DNA of 64,000 bases, from positions 29,078,001-29,142,000 of the forward strand of contig CM114274.1 in the NCBI GenBank assembly GCA_050084515.1, given 5' to 3'. Under the pieces are notes generated by a model. It searched no databases. It worked only from the letters and a program-made list of their open reading frames with translations, and was not told where the DNA came from. The position numbers and the translations under genes were made by a program. The stretch comes from Blasia pusilla. Its lineage: Eukaryota > Marchantiophyta > Marchantiopsida > Blasiales. Positions 57,833 to 64,000 of the stretch are shown in pieces (position 1 is the first letter of the stretch; each line of letters opens with the position of its first letter).

Positions 57833-58387
57833 GGCGGCTGGTTTAGGGTTTGAACAATTTAACCCTAAAAATTGCCTAGAAATGAAAGTTTTGTAAGATT
57901 GACTATAACATTTTGCTCGCAACTCTAAATTGCACACCGTCTATTGCACAGCGTGCACAGCTTCACGATCTAGACAGAGTTATAAAATATTTTGAAATTG
58001 ATATTCCAATAAAAACTGACAGGGATTGTCATAAAGCCCAATATCTCTTTCTCCTACACAAAATTTGGCAGCGCTTCCGCGCTAATTTCTCCCAACAAAA
58101 ATGTAAAACCAGTGAGAACACAAATCAGAAAGCTACATTGTGCTCCATGCCTGAGAGCACTGGCATGGAGCAATCCGCCCCCATACTCAATTCCTATCAA
58201 AAATTGGGCAACGCTTCCGCGTGCCACTCTCCCGTAGAAAAAACAGCAAAGAAAAACAACAAATTCGCACGGCTCTTGCTCCGATGAGCACTCCCATGAG
58301 TTATGAAGCGGGAAACACGGTCCCCCAACCTACATCAAACATCAAGCAACCAGCGAGCTCCCCCATGAAGCTCTCTCACTCACTCAT

Positions 58388-58870
58388 TCTCTCTCAACAC
58401 CATAGCTCTCAAATGTGTGCACTCTCACATGTCTCTCTCAATGTCAAACCAAACCCACTCTCCTAATGAGAGGCTTGGGTTACACTCACACGGTAAGCAA
58501 GACCATAGCTCCGTCGCCTCGTGCCAAGAGGTTCAACAAAGAAAGAATGAGCTCTCAAGCTCTCTCTCCTTGAGGTATACCCCTCCCCTCTCCCAAACTC
58601 TCTCCATGGTAATCTATGCTCCCAAGTCACCTCATTAGCTCTTGACCTGATGCAGGAGGTCAAGGGCCATTTTCCAAAATAGAAAGTCGACCATATATTC
58701 AAAATGGTATTTTCCTAAAATAGCAAGTTCCTCAATATGGCTCCAAATGAGCCGAAACGAAGGGGAAACCCGGAGCCTCAGCTAGTCATCCTCGACCTTT
58801 TGAGCCAGTCCTCCACTACTCGCGAAGGCGCTCTACTAGATCTCAACGATCTTTCCTAAAAGATGTGACA
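58388..58870 (-). repeat. 5' LTR part of gypsy 2 (inner end unresolved)
   Basis: The outer end at 58870 is TGTCACATCT on the minus strand, and a little inside is GTTGAGATCTA, both matching the start of the gypsy 1 LTR. The section 58388-58774 has a second copy at 63613-64000. It includes a palindrome CTTGACCT-N8-AGGTCAAG near 58640. Confidence 0.7.
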
Positions 58871-59429
58871 AGGATGAACTTGGACTTACTACCATATACA
58901 AGAGTCATCTTAAGAATTAGTAGATTAAAAAATGTTTGTAGGGCGGTAAGATTTATTCGTACCACCCTATATAAGAAGCAACCAAACATATGACACCCAT
59001 GATTGGTTGAATGCTCAAAAGCTTAGTGTATGAATACTATATCTTGTAGAATATGGGAAATAATCAAGGAGGGTCTTTTATCAACATATTAATTAGTGAA
59101 AATATTAATCAATTAAGAGATGAAAACAAAGAAATTTGGATTTTTTAAAGATCGAATCAGATCCAACCAAAAAAGGACCAAGCATGGGTAATTGCCATTA
59201 TCCCCAATGAAGGAGAAAACAATGTAAGAATGAAATTTGTAGCATTTGATGATAAATAATGAAATATTCTTCAACCTATGTCATCATAACATGATCTCCT
59301 TGTTAGTCAAAACCACTAGAGATGCATATCTGATTATGTGGGGAGATATTATAACTATAACTATATATATATATAATCATCCTCTCTCATGAAGACTTTT
59401 AGTAAAGAAACATGTTGGTCACAATTAGA
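58871..59429. other. Spacer, no gene
   Basis: AT-rich, no protein. It contains one CCACCCTATATAAGAAG word like the units of the 61030-61400 repeat, so the outer part of the CACTA element may reach here. Confidence 0.35.
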
Positions 59430-61960
59430 GGGATAGATAAAAGGTTCATCTATCTATCTAGTGGTAGGAGAAAATACTTGTTTCACTTGAAAGAGATCGC
59501 ACTTGTCATAGACTAGAGTCCCCCGCGTAACTATGATATCCATCGAGGCTTTGTACCAGTCACAACTCAATATTGCAACAAAAAATTTGATGAAGTCTAA
59601 CTCCAATATCTTGTGAGACGATATTATGTTATGGAACCAAGTTGATCTCATCTCTGCCTAAATTTCCATGTAGCCTTCTATTGGATCCATGGTATTCTTT
59701 ACTTAATCAAGCTTATGCACTTGTAGATGTTTCCTACCTTCCTACGTCGCATTGAACTTGAGTGCATATGGACAAGGTCTTTGCATAAGATCCTTGTGTC
59801 CTCGATCATAATAGTTGGTTCTTTGTTTATAAACTTCCTGTGCAATCTCTTAATAACCCAAGTTATAGATGAGGGTGAAAATTTATTCTCATTAGAGCCA
59901 AGTGCCTCATACAACTTTGTATATTTTGAAAGTCATGTCTACAAGCTTTGGTCATTGCAAAGAACATAAGTATGCACTTGCTATACTTCTAAGTCACTTA
60001 AGGTTGTGTGACGTCCTTCACCCATCAACTTGGTCTTCTATGTTTCCTCCTCATAAACATCTTATCAAGCTACATGAACAAACAGATGAAGCTTTACCAT
60101 GAAATCACGATAATATGACAATGAATCATAGTGCCACAGATATTCCTTCAAAACCTTCATGTAGCGCTCCATCTAATACATCCAACGTGCATCATAGTGA
60201 CACAAGTCTCCACCTCTTCAACTTGATGGCAAAACAAGTACCATTCAAGATTATAAACTCTCTCCAAAATAACCTTCTCCAACATAACAATGATTTCAAG
60301 GTTCTTCACTTCATCTATACACTGTTTTTTTATTGATCTCTTCCAAGCAAACCCACCTATTATTAGGTCAAACCATGAAGAATAAATACCACGAGTGAAC
60401 ATGCAAAAGTCCATGACATTTACCACCTTATAAATCATATAATTTTATACTTACCATGGTTACAAGATGCAAAATATAGAATTTATAACATCAAAAAAAA
60501 TGGTAAATCAAGACCTTATCACAAAGGATTACAACATGGGGCTATAAGTAAGAGGTATCTCACTTGACATTAAAGTTCATGCATTGATAACCCGAGTGGC
60601 TTCATGTCATTGTATGGAAGATATATTGCTATGGTCATCGGCAACACATACTCAATTATCTCATGCTCATCATATAACGTTAGTCCAAATGGTGTATTTG
60701 GAAGTGCTTTACCAAGTGTAATACACAACTTAGCTCAGTATCCTCTAAGGAATCTTATTTTTTCCATCACCTTGTACGTGGCTTTTTGTTGTTGTCTTAG
60801 AATAACCCATAGGACAAGAGGTAAATATTTTTCAGTCCTTTATCCATGCATCCTTATGCTTTTTGCCGCGTCACAATTATCCTTGAAGGGAATCCTATCA
60901 TTTGTGATGAAAAATGTTGTCATGGTACTCTTTAATACATTCACCTCAATATGCATGAAGTCTAACAACCAATGCACCAACTAGTCCTATAAAATAACAA
61001 AATAGGATCAATACACATATATATAATCTTGTACGATCCTATATATTGAGTAAATTATATTTTATAAGTCTATATAGGAGTAAAATACATTTTACCACTT
61101 AAAGATGGGGTAAATAACTAATTACCACCCTATACAAATATAAAATATATCTCACCAGTATATACACAAGTAAAAATCTAATTCACCATCTCAAGAGGAG
61201 TTATGGATTTTTATGATATTTTAGGGTTTTTTTAAAACCTATATAGGGATAAAAAAATATTTTTCCATCTTCAAAAGGGGATAAAGATTTTTTATGACCC
61301 TTCACAAGAAATCAAGTTTATTTTACCACCCTAACCAAGGGTAAATAATAATTTAGCACCTAAACAAAGAGTAAAATTATACTTTCCACTTTGTATAGGA
61401 GTAATATTGAAGAACATCCTAAGTGGCATTTTCTTCCTAAGTGAAGAAGCTTACTTTCCTAAATAGCAACTCATAGATGATGCACCACCAATTGATGCAT
61501 ATGTTGGAAGGACTCATATGACCAATATCTACCTCCTTCCACTTTTCCCACATCTCCAATGGTGATAGACCTCTAGGTGAAGGTCTCCTTTTGTGGGTTT
61601 TATGTAGCTCTCTACCAGTCCTTGAGGACTTGTCAACTCAAAGTCGTCGATGATGCTCTTGGTAAAAAACTTTCTTCAATGCCTTGGACCCACACTCATA
61701 CAACTTAAGCCCACATTTGAAACAAAGACCATACTTGGAAGTTTTCAACCCAAAACATGTGCCAAGGTCCAACCAATAATAGATTTTCTAACCCAACATT
61801 CCCTTCAAGTTGGAAGATAGGTAAAGTGAAAGTGCATCATATGCACGTATTCCCTTCCACAACTCTTGAAACTCCTCCACAAGAGGTTGTAAGTACACAT
61901 TTGACACTTTATATGCTTTGGGTCCTCTCATTCCCAAAAAACCACATTAATCGATGGTGA
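59430..61960 (-). pseudogene. CACTA (En/Spm) Tnp2-type transposase remnant with DUF4218/DUF4216-like tail
   Basis: Read right to left, 61960-61430 gives GPKAYKVSNVYLQPLVEEFQ, then ELWKGIRAYDAL, the Tnp2 (Transposase_21) block that precedes the WTINDFP motif (lost here). 60984-60870 gives LLDFMHIEVNVLKSTMTTFF, matching the conserved DxMHIEKNV region. 60720-60600 continues YDEHEIIEYVLPMTIAIYLP. 60438-60157 has LEIIVMLEKV and HQVEEVETC (DUF4218-like). 59651-59454 has ILELDFIKFFVAILSCDWY and RGTLVYDKC (DUF4216-like). There are many stops and frameshifts, and terminal CACTA repeats were not found. Confidence 0.75.
61030..61400. repeat. Degenerate tandem repeat, units about 30-40 bp
   Basis: At least eight loose copies of a unit like TATATAGGAGTAAAATA-ATTTTACCACC occur in a row, inside the CACTA remnant between its Tnp2 blocks (probably an intron). 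Confidence 0.65.
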
Positions 61961-62259
61961 GTCCTCCACGAATTAAGGCATGAGAAAAATAAAATGACTA
62001 AATGAAAAGGAGATGAATTAAGACATGCGAGTACTTGGAATGATGAGAGATAGTAATAGATGGCCTTTCCTTCATGCATACCATGAATATTGTAATTAAT
62101 CAAGAGCATTAGCTATGTTTAATTTAGATTAAGGAAAATGGGTTTCTGCTGTCTATTGCCATGCTCAATGTAACGAGGATCACCATGTCAAATTGGGGGA
62201 TGCATTGATTGCCTTGTCTCCCCTTATGGGTACTTGAGGAATTCTCTAGGTACAATGTG

Positions 62260-62302
62260 GAGGGGTATAATGGGGAACCCCTTCTTCCCCATTATACCCC
62301 TC
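62260..62302. repeat. Perfect 18-bp inverted repeat (hairpin)
   Basis: Arms GAGGGGTATAATGGGGAA (62260-62277) and its exact complement (62285-62302), with a 7-nt loop. It lies upstream of the Tnp2 remnant in a region otherwise without features. Confidence 0.93.
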
Positions 62303-63612
62303 AAACTCTTCATTTGGGTCTTCAATCTAAACATGATTCACGACCTGTGGACCGACGTTTGACTGGTTATTCATCAAGATGGCTTGGCGGAGGCTTCTTG
62401 CAACGTATGCAACTCTCGAGTCCTCAAACATATCTTGGAGCTTGGACTTGCATATTTTGTGTCTCATGGCTAGCACCCATCTTGACTACGCGTGTGGCGT
62501 CTCATGGTTGTATTTCCCCCTTTAACGTTTTGTAACTAGTCTCATGGCCTCTACTATCTTGACTAATCAGATGTTCCTTGCTTCTCGCCCTTCATTTGGT
62601 GCTTGGCTCCAAGGTCTTAAACCTTTCTTGCCATGCCTTTTTCCCTACAAGTAATTATGCCCCTTTCTCACCTAAGGCAATCACTAGACATATACTTGTC
62701 TCGCCAAGCGTTAGTCCCAAGGTTGGTTTTGCTGCCTTTCCTAGTCTTGCGACTAGCTAGTCTAGGTTTTGACTTTGGTGGGTTACACCAAGATCTTCCC
62801 TCCTTAGACCTACGATCATGACTTGCTTCTTGAGTTCCCGCTAGTGTGGGCACCAAATACTTAGCTATTTGTGACGATATGCATGGGACTATGTTTGGTA
62901 TTGGTCTTTGGTACTGGTCATCCAAAGAAAAAAGACCCAAGCCTATACCAAATGTAGAGGCTTGCCTAATCTAATGATATATAATCCCATTCTTGAAAAG
63001 GCACATGTAAAGCCATTTGGTATTCTAAATCAAATAGATGAGGATTAGAATCCTAGATGGTTTCTAATGCTAAACTCGACAATACATACTCCTAAGAAAG
63101 AATCAACGTGAATGCCTAGAACCAACGACCAACCTAAATGTCTCATCCTAGGTGCTCAAAGCCCCCTAAAAATCTGGATCATTTGCCTCTCATGTGTACA
63201 CTAACATGGAGGAATTGGAAGAATAATCCGTCCACCTGTTTAGAACACATTTGACTCCCTCCACATTCAATAGTACTACACAAGTCGTAGGAGCAACTAA
63301 AAGTACCGTCAACTCCTCAACCTCATCCAATGTGTTTACCTTTATGACAATTGGTAAAGTTGACCACCTCCCTCAATTTCCAACATGGGAATTGATGACA
63401 TGAGGGTGATAACACCTTGCTTCATCTTACAATGGTTGCAAGGTCAAGGCTCCTTGTAGTTGTATGGCTCCTGTCATGCGCATACACATTGCTACACAAT
63501 ATACATCGTTGTCACCGAACACACACACAGACACGCACGATCCCATGCTAACTCATGGCATCCAAACAACGAGATAAGAAGTACCAAAATATCTACAATA
63601 AAATAAGATTCA
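62303..63612. other. Spacer, no gene recognised
   Basis: Short frames only. A loose foldback (TTTGGTAT with ATACCAAA, near 62895-62960) is present. A fragment of the CACTA element could extend here but nothing conserved is seen. Confidence 0.4.
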
Positions 63613-64000
63613 ATCTCTCTCACAACACCATAGTTCTCACATGTGTGCACTCTCACATGTCTCTCTCAATGTAAAACCAAACCCACTCTCCTAATGAAAG
63701 GCTTGGGTTACACACACAAGGCAAGCAAGACCATAGCTCCGCCACCTCATGCCAAGAGGTTCAACAAAGAGAGAATGAGCTCTCAAGCTCTCTCTCCTTG
63801 AGGTATACCCCTCCCCTCTCCCAAGCTCTCTCCGTCGTAACTTATGCTCCCAAGTCACCTCCTTGGCTCTTGACCTGATGTAGGAGGTTAAAGGCCACTT
63901 ACCAAAACTAGAAAGTTGATCATATACTCAAAAGAATACTTGCCTAAAATAGTAAGTTCCTCAATATGGCTCCAAATGAGCCAAAACAAAGGGGAAACCT
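63613..64000 (-). repeat. Second copy of the gypsy 2-type LTR, cut by the window edge
   Basis: 388 bp align with 58388-58774 at high similarity, including GAGGCTTGGGTTACAC-type and CCAAGAGGTTCAACAAAGA stretches. Same orientation, 5.2 kb away, and continuing beyond 64000. It is a solo LTR or belongs to another element of the family outside the window. Confidence 0.85.

Larger units (their letters stand above)
52186..58870 (-). mobile_element. Second Ty3/gypsy copy with DNA methyltransferase, 3' truncated (gypsy 2)
   Basis: Minus strand. The 5' LTR begins TGTCACATCT at 58870, as in gypsy 1. Then come a leader, gag (about 56600-55260), protease (55023-54004), methyltransferase (about 53870-52840) and RT, cut at 52186 just after LHGLKL. 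The domain order equals gypsy 1 and the proteins are alignable throughout, so they are two members of one family. Many frameshifts and stops are present. Confidence 0.88.

Noticed and set aside
57849-57880. Inverted TTTAGGGTT / AACCCTAAA near the gypsy 2 leader
   Set aside because: Only 9-bp arms with a 10-nt loop; short and plausibly chance, and not a telomere array.

Overview
The window is eukaryotic nuclear DNA from a streptophyte, most likely a non-seed land plant or a close charophyte relative. It carries one host gene, a plant-type NAP1 (NCKAP1, SCAR/WAVE complex) with about 22 short exons. The rest is an accessory landscape of nested plant-type transposable elements: two Helitron-like elements, two Ty3/gypsy copies of one family, two Ty1/copia elements, one large non-autonomous LTR element and one CACTA (Tnp2) remnant. 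I cannot name the species. No rRNA, tRNA or CRISPR feature is supported.

Layout. 1-9254 (minus): NAP1, running off the left edge. 9255-13005: GC-rich upstream DNA with a CT microsatellite and a short tandem repeat, no convincing gene. 13006 to about 20.7 kb (minus): decayed Helitron with Rep and PIF1-like helicase, introns and a triplicated N-terminal exon. 21.2-24.8 kb: non-coding DNA with a striking 52-bp-arm foldback and two hairpins. 24778-33237 (plus): Ty3/gypsy element. 34005-38026 (minus): Ty1/copia element complete from LTR to LTR with a perfect 5-bp target duplication but a large internal deletion. 39.7-42.8 kb (minus): a second, divergent Rep/PIF1 helicase element. 44.0-46.4 kb (plus): 5' part of another copia. 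46400-52185 (plus): LTR element with no pol genes but a duplicated small membrane-protein ORF. 52186-58870 (minus): second gypsy copy, truncated in RT. 59.4-62.0 kb (minus): CACTA Tnp2 transposase remnant. 63613-64000: part of another LTR of the second gypsy's kind.

Main result. Both gypsy copies encode, between the aspartic protease and the reverse transcriptase, a C5-cytosine DNA methyltransferase domain with recognisable motifs I, IV (Pro-Cys-Gln), VI (Glu-Asn-Val), VIII and IX-X. The plus-strand copy also ends its last reading frame in half of a PHD finger. The family therefore appears to have carried a DNA-methylation writer and a chromatin-reader module. Both copies are dead. Several of their stop codons are TAG where the sister copy has CAG, as expected from deamination of methylated cytosine at CHG sites.

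Limits. Exon boundaries of NAP1 were derived by hand from splice signals, phase and family similarity. Element ends without a target duplication are approximate. No database search was possible.
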